The notes under the pieces were generated by a model. That model had not been told where the DNA came from. It ran no database searches and saw only the letters and a program-made list of their open reading frames with translations. A stretch of DNA of 64,000 nt from CBDCYS01 sp965226245 (GTDB lineage: Bacteria; Acidobacteriota; Terriglobia; Bryobacterales; UBA6623), in contig CBDDCL010000015.1 of the NCBI GenBank assembly GCA_965226245.1, positions 1,426,001 through 1,490,000 of the forward strand, in the 5' to 3' direction. Of this stretch, positions 34,421 through 44,782 are shown piece by piece (positions within the stretch are counted from its first letter, which is position 1; each line of letters starts with the position of its first letter). Both the position numbers and the translations under genes were made by a program.

Positions 34421-37400
34421 GCTCCACTTTCATGTCGCACACCCGCCGTCGCGCCGCGGCCTTGTTTGGCGGGGTTTTTGGAGCTATGCTGTTTTCGCTT
34501 GGTAACCATTTGGGTGACCTCCTTGGGGTTGGCTGGCGAAGCTGAAATCTTTGCCAGCCTACCTTATTACCCCATGTTTTCGGGGGTCGCCCAATGGTCC
34601 CTCGCAGCTCAGCCCTCCTCAGGTGCACCCGCAGTGCATAATTCAGGTACCACTTTTTCCAGAACGATAAGCTCATTGCCAACGATTTCTTCTTCAACCG
34701 CGCCGCAGTCGAGCGCCCGACGCTCAGGCGTAACGAGGGAGGCTTTGCGATTGGCGGACCGATTGTGAGGAACAAGACCTTCTTCTTCGGCTCCTACCAG
34801 TTCACCCGCGCCAGAACCGCTTTCATCGATGAGGCCAGCAACACGATAAGAATGCCTCAGGCTCTGACCGACGACCGCTCCGATGCGGGAATCAACCAGT
34901 TTGCCAGAGACATCGCAGTCGAGGATCTGTCCCAAATCAACCCTATATCGAGACAGTTGCTGCAAGCCAAGTTCGATGACGGAAGCTACTTGATTCCTTC
35001 CGGCGCCAACGGCTTCAACTGCCGAGTTCAGGGCAAACAGAAATTCCCGAGCTGCCAGGTTCTTTCGGTCATTCCGGGAACATACAGACAGGACCAGTTC
35101 ACGACCAACATCGATCACCAAGTGAACAACTCCAACAAGCTCAGCGGGCGGTTTTTCTACACCGACCAGCCTAGCGTGGACCCGCTGGCCGATCGCAGGT
35201 CGCTGACCCTTTTCGAGAGGCTGGAAGACACAGCCCAGCGGACCGTTTCGATCACGGACGTCCACATTTTCGGCCCCAGCGTCATCAACGAGTTCCGGGC
35301 GGGTTTCTTCCGCAACCGCAACGACACCAGGGCCAGGGCGCACTTTACGAACGCGCAGTTCGGCATTAACAATCCCTTGGCTTCTGAGCGGCCCGACCTC
35401 GCTTTGATCGTGATTCGAAGCCCCAAAGACGTAGGCGACGAATTTCGTTTTGGAACTGAGGACGCTCAAATCCTCGACGTCCAGAACACGTTCACTTACG
35501 CTGACACGCTGTCGCTCACCAAGGGTAAGCACTCCATCAAGCTCGGCGGCGAGTATCGCCGAAACCAGCTCAACGGCAACCTGCAAGAGACGAAAAACGG
35601 TGAATTCCGCATCGACAAGAGCTGGTTCAAGTTCCTGACCGTGGGAATGAAGGACAGCAAGGGCCGGACCCGGCAGTTCGACGATATCTCCCTCAACTAC
35701 GGTGAAACAATCAGGGGATACCGCTTCAGCGACACCAGTTTCTTCGTCGCTGACGACTGGAAGGTCACGCCCTCGCTGACGCTCAACATCGGTGTTCGCT
35801 ACGAGTACTTCGGCAGCCCCTGGGAGGTCAACGGAATTCTGAACAATTTTGATTTCGACCGCGCCTTGACGGCGAACGATATCTTCGAAGGGTTTACCTT
35901 CGCTTCGAATTTCAATCCCAACAATTTTGCCGGCTTCGAGGGGCTCAACCCCCGCATCTCCACCAACAAGTCCACTCTGACGCCGGACCGCAACAACTTG
36001 GCCCCGCGCTTCGGATTCGCCTGGTCGCCCAGGGAGAGATTGGTGTTCCGGGGCGGCTACGGAATCTTTTACGAGCGGAGCACCGGCGCCTTTGCCAACT
36101 CGCTGCGGCAGGCGGTCCCCTTCTTCCGGGAGGAACAGCTCAATAAGCAGGGGTCCTGGAACGCTTTTCCAAGGGACAGTCCCATCATCCCCATCCCAAA
36201 CTTTATTGTGGGCTTCGATGATGGGGAGCCGATCGTGGCGACGGCCGCCGACCCCACGACGGAGTTCGAAACCTTCGAAGCGCAGGTCATCCCGGCGAAC
36301 ATTTCCACGCCCTATATGCAGCAGTGGAGCTTCAACACCCAGTGGGAGATCAAGCGCGACCTGCTCCTAGAGGTCGGTTACGTAGGCACGAAAGGGACCA
36401 AGCTGCTGCAGATCGCCAACATCAATCAGCCCCTCGATATCGAGCAGATCGGGTTCCTGGCTCGTCCGGGCCCGGATGTTCCGGGTGGCGGATTGACGAC
36501 GAATTACTTTGACATCGTGGACGACGTGTTTGTTCCGGCTGCCACGCCGCCTTGCGACGTCTCCTTCCCCCAGGGAAATCCGGGCGACTGCGTCATTAAT
36601 TCCGAGACGCGCCTGCCGCTGTTGGGCTTCGATGAAGACGAAGGAGTGAATACGGCGTTTTCCAATGGCAACTCCATTTACAACTCGCTGCAGGTCAGTC
36701 TGGAAAAACGCTTTAGCCAGGACTACATGTTCAACGTCAACTACACCTTCTCCAAGTCGATCGATACCTTCTCGGACGAGGGCAAGTACCAAATCGAGCA
36801 CGATCAAACAAGGCCGTTCTTGAACCGGGGCTTATCTGACTTTGACCGCAGGCACCGGCTGATCATGAGCTGGGTGTGGGATCTTCCCTTTAAGGGTAAT
36901 CGCTTCTTGGAGGGATGGTCGCTGAGCGGTATCGGGACCTTCCAGTCAGGCCGTCCGTTCTCGATTGTGGACGATGACTTCAGCAGCATCCTGTTTGACT
37001 CGCGCAACCCGCGGCCCAATATCGCCCCGGGCTCGACGCATGAAGACTTGACGACGAAGGGCTCGGTCACCTCGCGGATCGATGGCTATCTCAACCCGGA
37101 CGCAATCCAAAGTTCGGGCGCGCCGTTTGGCAACCTGGGCCGAAATACGGTGCGCGGCCCGGATCAGCGGCGAGTCGATCTGTCGCTCTCCAAACTCACC
37201 GAGCTTAGCGAGCGGACCTCGCTGGAATTTCGGGCTGAATTCTTCAATGCTTTCAATACGGTAACCTTCCGCCCGCCCAGGCGTGACCTGAGCGAAGGAG
37301 GCTTCGGCGAAATCACCAGAACCCGCGGCGGACCCCGGGTCATCCAGTTCGGGCTGAAACTGAGGTTCTAGGTTTTGCTGTCGGGGCAGCTCGTCGATCG

Positions 37401-37477
37401 CTAATGACAGATCAATCCTGGCTTAGTGCCGGAAATAATTTGCACTCCATTCACTCCCGAAGATCTCGCGGTGATTC

Positions 37478-37670
37478 TTGAGCATCCGGTTTGCCAACGC
37501 CCCGGTCAGTTGGGGAATCGATATAGTGGACTGGGGGCCGTCCGCCCTACACCAAGTTTCTTGATGAGCTTAAAGCCGCGGGCTATGAAGGAACGGAATG
37601 GGGTCCCTACGGGTATTTACCGGCGGACGCCACCGAACTGAAAGATCAGCTCGAGCAGGAGATCCCCGTT
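37478..37670 (+). pseudogene. 5' fragment of an IolE-like sugar isomerase
   Basis: From TTG 37478 the frame reads MSIRFANAPVSWGIDIVDWG. A +1 change near 37540 leads to PYTKFLDELKAAGYEGTEWG and PYGYLPADATELKDQLEQ. This is the start of inosose dehydratase/xylose-isomerase-like TIM barrels (NAPVSWG, AGY.GTEWGPYGYLP). It ends abruptly and runs into sequence upstream of the histidine kinase. The earlier part of the gap after 37371 shows nothing. Confidence 0.65.
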
Positions 37671-38827
37671 AACCAACTGCATCTGCGCAGGGATGAGTTT
37701 CATGGCGAGTGGCACTACGAGATTCTCCCCAGAAAAACCGCTCAACAGTGTAATGCTATTTATCAACAAGCACTTGAGAGACCGCATTTGCACCTGGCTC
37801 CTGCCTTTCCTTGTGGTGACCTTCACCATCGGATGGCTCCAAACGTTCCCCTTGACCAAGGAGATCGAGGTGCTCGATTTCTGGGCCGAGCTTCTGCTCT
37901 GCCTGATTGGATGCATCGGCTATTTCTTCGTCGTTCGTACGAGAATCAATACGCTCGTGGTTGGCTGGAGCTTTATCACCTTGCACCTCTACATTGATTT
38001 CCTGGATGAGCTTACCGAGCAAACAAGATTGGATTCCTACATCCAGATGACCTCTGAAGCAATCGGTTTTCTCACCTTTACCGTTGGACTCTACGCGTCT
38101 CAGAAGATCTTAAGGAAAGAACTGTCGAGGGCGCATACCGCGGAGGCAAAACTGACTCAATCCCATGCAGAGCTCGAAGAGGCAAAGGAAAAGGCCGAGG
38201 GGGCTAGAACTCGCTAGGGAACTCCAAGCGTCGAATAGGGAACTCAACGCCTTCGCCTATTCGGTCTCCCACGATCTGCGGGCGCCAGTGAGAGCAATGG
38301 ACGGATTCAGCGCCGCGCTGCTACAGGACCATGGCGAGAAGCTCAATGAGGAGGGCAAGGACATGCTGCGCCGAGTGCGAAAAGCCTCTGGTCACCTGGC
38401 GGCTCTCATCGACGCCATGCTGACTCTTTCGCGCCTAACGCGCCGCGAGATGAGGGTCGAAAGAGTCAATCTCGGCACTCTAGCCCGGTCCGTGACCGAC
38501 TCTCTTCGAGCGGCGGAGCCGCAGCGCCAGGCGAGCATCCTTCTGCCCGCGGAACTTGAGGCCCGCGGGGATCGCGAGCTGCTGCGGGTGCTGCTGGAGA
38601 ACTTGCTCGGCAACGCCTGGAAGTTCACCTCCAAGCTGCCGCAAGCCCAGATCGAGTTTGGAGTGACCCAGGTGGACGGGGAGCGAGCGTACTTCGTCCG
38701 TGACGACGGCGCGGGCTTCGACATGGCCTACGCTGACAAGCTCTTCGGCCCTTTCCAGCGCCTGCACCGCCAGGAGGAGTTCCCGGGCCACGGCATCGGC
38801 CTCGCCACCGTGGAGCGCATCGTCCAC

Positions 38828-40660
38828 GGGTGTGCGACATGAAAGTGGAGCTCAAGCCGCTCGGGCCTCCCAATAGTCCTCGAAGCGGCCGTTGTGGTGG
38901 CAGCAACGAAGGGCCAGAATCGCGTTGGCTCCGCGGACGGTCCAGAACATGCCGGACTGTTTCAAGCGAGAGCCGATGACGCTCTTGCAGCCAGCCTCAA
39001 TCACTCCCGAGCCGACAAACAGATGCTGGCGCCGAAACTCTGGGTAGCGCATCCGCTTGGCATTCTTTTCAAAGTATTTGGCTTCGTCGCGGAACTCTTC
39101 CGCGAGTTGGGGACTCGAGCATTCGACCGACCGCAGCGAGCACACTAACTCTTCCATCCGCCCCTGGTCGAGGTGGTCCTGATGGATCGTGATCCAACAC
39201 CGTTGCTGGGCCTTGTCGTGGGGATGAAGCTGGCGTGCCAGGTCCCACAAGTGCTGGCGGGCGTGATAGAGGTCGACGATCTGAATGGCGCCGGGAAACT
39301 GCTGCTGGGCAATGTTCCAGATCCATTCGGCGCCATCTCCCAGCACGACCTTCTTGCGTGCCCGGCTCCAGCCCCGCTTCCAAGCCTCCACATACATGCG
39401 TTTGCCAAACTCGTCGGCGGTCTCAATGGCGCCGCTGTAGCTGGTCGAGTCCGGATCGCGGATGGGGTAGCCCTCTTCGTCCCACTTCGTTTGAGTGAAC
39501 ACGCAGCCCAACTTAGCTTCGCGGGTGTGGGCCGCCTCTCCCTTCCTTTTGCCCGCTCGGCCCACCGTCTCTTTGCGCACCACCGGAATTCCGGTCCCAT
39601 CCATTTCGATGTACAGGATCGGAACGGGTTCCCCCACCACCAGCGGCAGCTCCAACTGCATCGCCCGCTGGATCTCGCTCTGCTCCCGCGCCGCGATATC
39701 CTCTCCAATCCCCTCCGCCGTCCGCTCCACCGCCTTGGCGGTCACTTCCAGACCCGCCAGCAGTTCCAGCTGCCGGCGCCCGTGATCGAAGGGAGCCTCC
39801 TGGCCCACCATCGCCTGCATACGGCGTACCCCAGGAGAGCATTCCGTTTGGGCGATGTCGAGTTCAGCGTCGGCCGGAAATTGGCCGCTGTGACAGTGCC
39901 CGCACAGGTAGTAGGGGCGCGATATATGCACCCTGCCCAGGGCGGTGAGAACCGACTTGGAGCGCAGTTCCCGGTAGTGAGCTTGGTGGCCGCAACAACA
40001 GGGAAGGCTCCGCTGGCCGGCCGCTGGGGCTGCCCATTGCAGCAGTTCGGAGAGGGCGGCGGCGCCAGCTTGGTGCATCGCCGAGCGCACCGCCATCTCG
40101 ACGGCTTCCAGATCCCAGTGGCCTGTCTTGCGCCGCCCGCTGAACAGCACGCGCAATAGCTGGTCTAGTTCGCGCGCGACCTCTTGCTGGATGGCGGCGG
40201 CCGTTTTTTTTCCTGGGGGGTCTGCGCCTCAAGCTGCAGCGGCCGCTGTTTGCAGATGCGGGTATTGAGCTCCACGAACTCGCGGCTCAGTTGCTGGAAC
40301 TTGCGGAACTCGGCCACTTCGCGCTCGGCTTTGCCCAGCGCGGCCGGAGTCGGCAGCGACTCGGTGACGGTCTTACGACCGGCCTTATAGGTGAGGCGGG
40401 TATGGGGACCGTGCCCCGGTTGACCGGGGCGATGGCAGCGGCAGCTTGGTTTGCCGCAACGCCCCGAGGTGCTGGTGATCGAACCGGGGCGCAGATCGCC
40501 CAGCTCGCCGATCTGGCGGACGATGTCGGTACGCTGTTGCTGCAGTTGCTCGAGGGAATCAGGCATGGAAGTGACCTCCTGTTCCTAGCGTAACACATAC
40601 GCAAGGATATTGGCCACAATAAAGAGCCTGCTGAAATACTCACTTCTATGTCGCGCACCC
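38828..40660 (-). mobile_element. ISKra4-like insertion sequence, copy B (1833 bp)
   Basis: Identical in length and nearly so in sequence to 32612-34444 but inverted. The 9-bp target duplication ATCGTCCAC lies at 38819-38827 and 40661-40669. It interrupts the last 25 codons of a histidine kinase. Confidence 0.93.
38852..40566 (-). CDS. ISKra4-family transposase, two frames (copy B)
   Basis: The first frame runs from 40566 to 40165 (133 residues, CGKPSCRCHRP block). The catalytic frame runs from about 40210 to 38852 (EMDGTGIPVV, GDGAEWIWN, VIEAGCK). They are joined by the run of eight A (T on the plus strand, near 40204-40211) through a -1 slip, as in copy A. Both frames look intact, so this copy may be active. 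Confidence 0.88.
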
Positions 40661-40802
40661 ATCGTCCACCGCCACGGCGGACGCGTGTGGGCCGAGGGCG
40701 CCGTCAACCAGGGGGCCACGTTCTTCTTTACGCTGTGACTGAAATGGAGATGGAGGGTTAACTGTTCCAGCCACATACTCAGCCGTTCAGGAGTTTTCAA
40801 GG

Positions 40803-42599
40803 ATGCGTTTGAAACCGTTATTTTACTTAGTTTCTCTGGGAGCGTTCGCCGGGCTCGCCGGCGCCGAGATCGCCATCGCGGAGATCATCAAGGGCCCTTA
40901 TCTCCAGAACGTCAAAACCGACGGCATCACCATTATGTGGGAGAGCGATCAGCCGACCCAAGGCATTGTGCTCTACGGCAAAACGGCGGACTACGGAGAG
41001 TCCGTGGTGGAACCGCTTGAGGAAACCGAGGCACGGCGGATCCACGAGATCCACATCCGCGCTCTTGAGATTGAGACGACCTATCACTACAAAGTACTTT
41101 CCGGGCGCGACGCGAGTTCGGACCGAACGTTTCAGACCGCCGTCCGGCCGGACTCGCCCTTCCGCTTCGTCTATTACGGCGACAACAAGAACGGCCCGCA
41201 CATGCACCGCCGTAACGCGCTGCAGATCTCCGCCGAGAAGCCAAACATCGTCTTACAGTGCGGCGATTTGGTGAATCGAGGCAACATCTATAGCCAGTGG
41301 GAACGCCTTTTCTTCACTCCGGCGAAGCCGCTGATCGACCACGTGCCGATCTATCCGTCACTGGGGAACCATGAGGATAATGCGGAGCACTACTTTCAGT
41401 TCTTTTCTCTTCCGCGCACGGAGTCTTGGTACTCGTTCGAGTATGGCAATGCGCACTTCGTCGTTCTGGACTCCAACGAGGACCACCTGAGCGAGGGCAG
41501 CCCCCAGCTAGAGTGGCTGATCGAAGACCTGAAGACATCCCAAGCGCCCTGGAAATTTGTGTCTTTCCACCATCCTCCTTTTACGGCAGGAGGGAATTAT
41601 TACAGCCTCCATCGTGTGCGCCTGAAGAACCTGCTGCACCCGATCTTCGAAAAATACGGAGTGGACATCGTTTTCAACGGTCACGACCACAACTACGAGC
41701 GTTCCCGCCCCATCATCAGTGCACAAGGAAAGCGGCCGGTGACTTACGTGGTCAACGGCAACGGGGGAACGCCGCTCCGCTATGTAGGAGAACGCGAATG
41801 GACCCTCATCTCGAAACGCGTGTTTGGCTACACAGTTGTCGGCGTGCATGGCCAGCGTCTGGAACTTCGAGGGAAGACGATTGATGGAGACGTTATTGAC
41901 ACCCTCGAAATAGACAAAAGTGACGAGGCTGCTTACAAGAAGTACGTCCAGGCAGCACTGGCTTTTGAGAGCATCGATGACCGTGAGGAAACGGCCGGCC
42001 TGCTCGGCCGCGCTAAAGGATCTCTGTGGGAAGAGGCGGCGAAAGCCGAGCAAACCGGCGGGGATGGCAACACTTCCGAGGCCTATGTGCGAGCACTAGA
42101 CATGCTCGAGAAAGCCTATGAGCTAGACGCAACTTGCGCGGAGTGCGTTGTCGCGATGGGAATCGTGAACAACCTTCTCGGCCGCCAGAGCCAGGCCATG
42201 GAACTGCTTCACAAGGGCATGGCCATGAAGCCTCAGTACCCCGACTCCTATGAGGCGCTCGTCGGCATCTACCTTGACGGAAATAGATTGGAGAAGGCGA
42301 CTGAAGTGGCGCTGAAGTGGCGGGAAATCGAACCTGACCAGACCGCCGCCGAGGAAGCGCTCGCCCAAATTTACAGCAAGCAAGGGAAGCCGGGAAAAGC
42401 CATCGCCGCCCTGCGCCGCGCACTCGTGATCGTTCCTTCCGATGCGGCTGTTCACGAGGGTCTTGCCGGGCTATACGCGGAACTCGGGCTTCACGCGGAA
42501 GCGATCCAGCATTACCAAGAGGCCATGAAGTGGATTGACGCCGAGAACACTGAGCGGCTCCAGGAACTCGCCCGAAGCATCGAAGCGCTGAGTCGCTAG
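40803..42599 (+). CDS. Secreted metallophosphoesterase with C-terminal TPR repeats
   Basis: 598 residues. It has a signal peptide (LFYLVSLGAFAGLAGA), a purple-acid-phosphatase-like fibronectin domain (KGPYLQNVKTDGITIMWES), then the calcineurin-like core. Metal ligands are visible in YYGDNKNG, LQCGDLVNRG, LGNHEDN, SFHHPPF and FNGHDHNYERS. The region after about residue 400 consists of TPR-like helices (AYVRALDMLEKAYELD, AMELLHKGMAMKPQYPDSYEA, AIAALRRALVIVPSDAAVH). It probably hydrolyses phosphoesters in the periplasm, with the repeats mediating protein contact. The combination is less common than the phosphatase alone. The stop codon lies inside a 20-bp inverted repeat. Confidence 0.9.
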   Translation: MRLKPLFYLVSLGAFAGLAGAEIAIAEIIKGPYLQNVKTDGITIMWESDQPTQGIVLYGKTADYGESVVEPLEETEARRIHEIHIRALEIETTYHYKVLSGRDASSDRTFQTAVRPDSPFRFVYYGDNKNGPHMHRRNALQISAEKPNIVLQCGDLVNRGNIYSQWERLFFTPAKPLIDHVPIYPSLGNHEDNAEHYFQFFSLPRTESWYSFEYGNAHFVVLDSNEDHLSEGSPQLEWLIEDLKTSQAPWKFVSFHHPPFTAGGNYYSLHRVRLKNLLHPIFEKYGVDIVFNGHDHNYERSRPIISAQGKRPVTYVVNGNGGTPLRYVGEREWTLISKRVFGYTVVGVHGQRLELRGKTIDGDVIDTLEIDKSDEAAYKKYVQAALAFESIDDREETAGLLGRAKGSLWEEAAKAEQTGGDGNTSEAYVRALDMLEKAYELDATCAECVVAMGIVNNLLGRQSQAMELLHKGMAMKPQYPDSYEALVGIYLDGNRLEKATEVALKWREIEPDQTAAEEALAQIYSKQGKPGKAIAALRRALVIVPSDAAVHEGLAGLYAELGLHAEAIQHYQEAMKWIDAENTERLQELARSIEALSR

Positions 42600-42823
42600 C
42601 GTAGTGCGCCAATCAGACTGTAACCTATGGTGAGTAGCTCCCGTGTCAGTTGGCGGCGTGATGCGGACGACTTGAGCCGCGTTCACGCGGCTTGGTGTTT
42701 CCAGGCCAGTCGTTTTACGGCTGGTGAGCCTTCCGCTCAAGGTTTGTCAGCCCGTTTCAACGGGCTTCCTCTTCCCCAACCGAAATCCATACGTTGCGGT
42801 ATTATTGGCGCACTACGCTAGCG
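42594..42823. repeat. 230-bp element: 20-bp inverted repeats around three hairpins
   Basis: The perfect inverted repeat CGCTAGCGTAGTGCGCCAAT lies at 42594-42613 and 42804-42823. Between them are three separate stem-loops: AGCCGCGttcaCGCGGCT (42675-42692), a CCAG/CTGG-based stem (42706-42724) and AGCCCGtttcaaCGGGCT (42749-42766). It has no coding capacity. It may be a miniature mobile element or a structured 3' region for the phosphoesterase mRNA. The rest of the gap to 43394 shows nothing recognisable. Confidence 0.7.
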
Positions 42824-43394
42824 TCTGCCGCTCGAGGAAATAATGGGCGTTGCGGATGAAAGCTGGTGCAGCCGGATTCCCGTTGCAAAATCCCCTTCGC
42901 GGTCCCGAAAGGCCCTCGCTGGCCGAAGCCTCATCGCAGCCCCCCGATATCAAGGCATTTCTTCTCATGTCCGCTAGATTGTTGTCTTGAAGTCGTGTTG
43001 TGGCAGGTGATCCACCGCGAGATAGCATAGCCGACGAGCAGCCTTCCGTTGAGTTATCCGTCTATAGGCATGCTAACCTATGCTAAACCATCTGATCCGA
43101 CTCGATTTTGCTGTTCGGCGACCGCCTGGGGAGGACTCGGATGGCAGATTGCTGGATGCGAAGTTATTTCCCGTTAGCTATCCGGCGTGGGACTGTCGAT
43201 AATTTTAGAACGCTGAGTTGGACAACAGTCGTGGCGCCCGATCCACACTTCAGAATTCTGGCGGTGGCTACTGCTGCGCGCCATCAGTAATCCTGCGAAA
43301 ATACAAGTTCTGAAGCATGAAGTTAAGCTATTGCTCGTACCGTTAGTTCTTTGATCAGGACTGTTCGAGCCCTGAGACGACCAAAGGAGAAGTC

Positions 43395-44297
43395 ATGATC
43401 CGCAGAAACTTTCTTGCCACCAGCTTGGCAGCCGGAGCCTCGCTGCTCGCCCCGTCCGCCCGAGGACAAAGCACCGCCCCGAAGTTCAAACTCAAATACG
43501 GACCCCACCCGGGCATGTTCAGGCACTCGGCCGGGGAGGACATCATCGACCAGATCAACTTCGCCGCCGACCAGGGATTCACGGGCTGGGAAGATAACCG
43601 CGTCATGCGCCAATCGCCCGACATGCAGAAGAAGATCGGCGACACGCTTCAAAAACGCGGCATGACGATGGGCGTGTTCATTTCCTTTGGCGAGTTCAGC
43701 AACCCCGACTTCGTGACCCGCACCGACAAGCAGTACCAAGACGAGCTGCGCGCGAAAATGCGCCTGGCGGTCGAGACGCAAAAACGGGTCGGGGCAACCT
43801 GGACGACCGTCGTCCCGAACGCCGTCAACCAAAAGCTGGACATGGGCTTCCAGACGGCCAACTGCATCACCAACCTCAAGGTCATGGCGGAAGTGTGCGA
43901 ACCGGCTGGACTGGTCATGGTTCTCGAGCCGCTCAATTGGTACGCCAACCATCCCGGCCTGTTCTTGCGCGGCGTGCCGCAGGCGTACGCGATCTGCAAA
44001 GGCGTCAATTCCCCGAGCTGCAAGATTCTCGACGACCTCTATCACCAGCAGATCGACATCGGCAACCTGATCCCCAACATGGAAATGGCTTGGGACGAAA
44101 TCGCCTACATCCAGGTAGGCGACAACCCGGGGCGCAAGGAGCCCACCACGGGTGAGATCAACTACAAGAAGATTTTCCAGTGGTTGTGTCAGCGCGGCTT
44201 TGACGGCATCGTGGGCATGGAGCACGGCAACAGCAAGCCGGGCAAGGAAGGCGAGCAGGCGGTGATCGCCGCCTACCGCGAAGTGGATAACTTCTAG
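43395..44297 (+). CDS. Tat-exported TIM-barrel sugar isomerase (hydroxypyruvate isomerase-like)
   Basis: 300 residues. The N-terminus IRRNFLATSLAAGASLLAP is a twin-arginine-type signal. The rest is an AP-endonuclease-2-like TIM barrel (DIIDQINFAADQGFTGWEDN, VMVLEPLNWYANHPGLF, KILDDLYHQQIDIGNL, YIQVGDNPGRKEPTTGEINY, DGIVGMEHGNS), with Glu/Asp/His metal ligands in expected places. Homologues isomerise hydroxypyruvate or ketoses; export suggests a periplasmic sugar role. AAAGGAGAAG precedes the ATG. It is followed by lactonase genes, fitting a sugar-oxidation cluster. Confidence 0.85.
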   Translation: MIRRNFLATSLAAGASLLAPSARGQSTAPKFKLKYGPHPGMFRHSAGEDIIDQINFAADQGFTGWEDNRVMRQSPDMQKKIGDTLQKRGMTMGVFISFGEFSNPDFVTRTDKQYQDELRAKMRLAVETQKRVGATWTTVVPNAVNQKLDMGFQTANCITNLKVMAEVCEPAGLVMVLEPLNWYANHPGLFLRGVPQAYAICKGVNSPSCKILDDLYHQQIDIGNLIPNMEMAWDEIAYIQVGDNPGRKEPTTGEINYKKIFQWLCQRGFDGIVGMEHGNSKPGKEGEQAVIAAYREVDNF

Positions 44298-44312
44298 CTA
44301 GGATCGAGTTTC

Positions 44313-44649
44313 GGAGGCCTTCAACGATACAAACAGCACGGCCGAAGTGCTGGTGCATCCCTCGGGAAGATTCCTCTACGGGTCGAACCGCGGCCACAAC
44401 AGCATCACGGTCTTCACCATTGACGAGGACAAAGGAGCGTTGACGCCCGTCGAGCAAGTTTCGACCCAAGGAGACTGGCCGCGCAACTTCAGAATTGATC
44501 CCACCGGACAGTATCTTTTCGCGGCCAATCAGCGTAGTGACAATGTGGTCGTCTTCCGCATCGACCAAGCCACCGGGCGGCTAACCGCAACGGGACAGGT
44601 CATCAGCGTGGATTCGCCGATGTGCGTCCGGTTCGTCGAGTTGGACTGA
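44313..44649 (+). pseudogene. C-terminal fragment of a lactonase-family propeller
   Basis: The frame reads FNDTNSTAEVLVHPSGRFLY, GSNRGHNSITVFTI, WPRNFRIDPTGQYLFAANQ and ends CVRFVELD. It aligns with the last two blades of the intact lactonase gene that follows (STAEIEVHPSGKFLYGSNRG). Its N-terminal three quarters are missing and no start fits, so it is the residue of a tandem paralogue. Confidence 0.85.
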
Positions 44650-44782
44650 TTTCCCGGCTGTCAGAAGCGAAATCCCGCCACCACGCGGGCAAGGTTCCAA
44701 TCGAAACTCAGAGCCTTGCCCGTCAGCGTAACGGCGGGGTCAGCGCTTGCACTTCTTGTTTAGGTGCGCTTTGATAGGGATC

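Larger units (their letters stand above)
32612..34444 (+). mobile_element. ISKra4-like insertion sequence, copy A (1833 bp)
   Basis: The ends are GGGTGCGCGACATAGAAGTG and its partner GGGTGTGCGACATGAAAGTG. The 9-bp target duplication GCCGTCGCG lies at 32603-32611 and 34445-34453. It is inserted in the 5' part of the IS1380-like transposase gene. A second copy of exactly the same length lies inverted at 38828-40660. Confidence 0.93.
31008..34647 (-). mobile_element. IS1380-like insertion sequence copy B, itself interrupted
   Basis: Bounded by CCTGAATTATGCAC-type ends with TACCA duplications (31003-31007 and 34648-34652). Without the inner ISKra4-like element it is about 1.8 kb, like copy A. 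The transposase frame (31222 to about 32611, minus) matches copy A closely from PQPNKIGAST to the end but lacks the first 20 or so codons, which lie beyond the inner insertion. It is therefore dead unless the inner element leaves. Confidence 0.92.
30160..37371 (+). pseudogene. Oar-like TonB-dependent receptor, interrupted by nested insertion sequences
   Basis: Excising 31008-34647 plus one TACCA rejoins FHGSVYH with FFQNDKLIANDFFFNR and gives a 1189-codon frame, the normal length of this family. It has a signal peptide, a carboxypeptidase-regulatory-like beta domain (RGRVTDPTGASIPATNVTI to GDLVETVEV), a plug (LEALPTSSRNFTQLLVIEPG, PSVNGARTTNNSF), then the barrel. The barrel holds YGIFYERSTG, NVNYTFSKSIDTFSDEG and FDRRHRLIMSWVWDLPF, and ends in GLKLRF. 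Such receptors import oligosaccharides or peptides with TonB energy. The coding part is otherwise undamaged, so inactivation seems recent. A GGGGAGGA ribosome site precedes the ATG. Confidence 0.92.
37753..40738 (+). pseudogene. Membrane histidine kinase, frameshifted and interrupted by ISKra4
   Basis: The N-terminus (MLFINKHLRDRICTW) carries three to four hydrophobic helices and a coiled coil (AKLTQSHAELEEAKEK). A one-base frame change near 38200 leads to ELNAFAYSVSHDLRAPVRAM (H-box) and the ATPase boxes LLENLLGNAWKF (N), FVRDDGAGFDMAYADKLF (G1) and GHGIGLATVERIVH (G2). The ISKra4-like copy interrupts there. After it, RHGGRVWAEGAVNQGATFFF restores the end with TGA at 40736-40738. This is a phytochrome/PAS-kinase type C-terminus without a visible sensor domain. 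No response regulator is adjacent. Confidence 0.85.

Noticed and set aside
42675..42766. Three hairpins as a CRISPR array
   Set aside because: The three stems differ in sequence and spacing, so they are not direct repeats.
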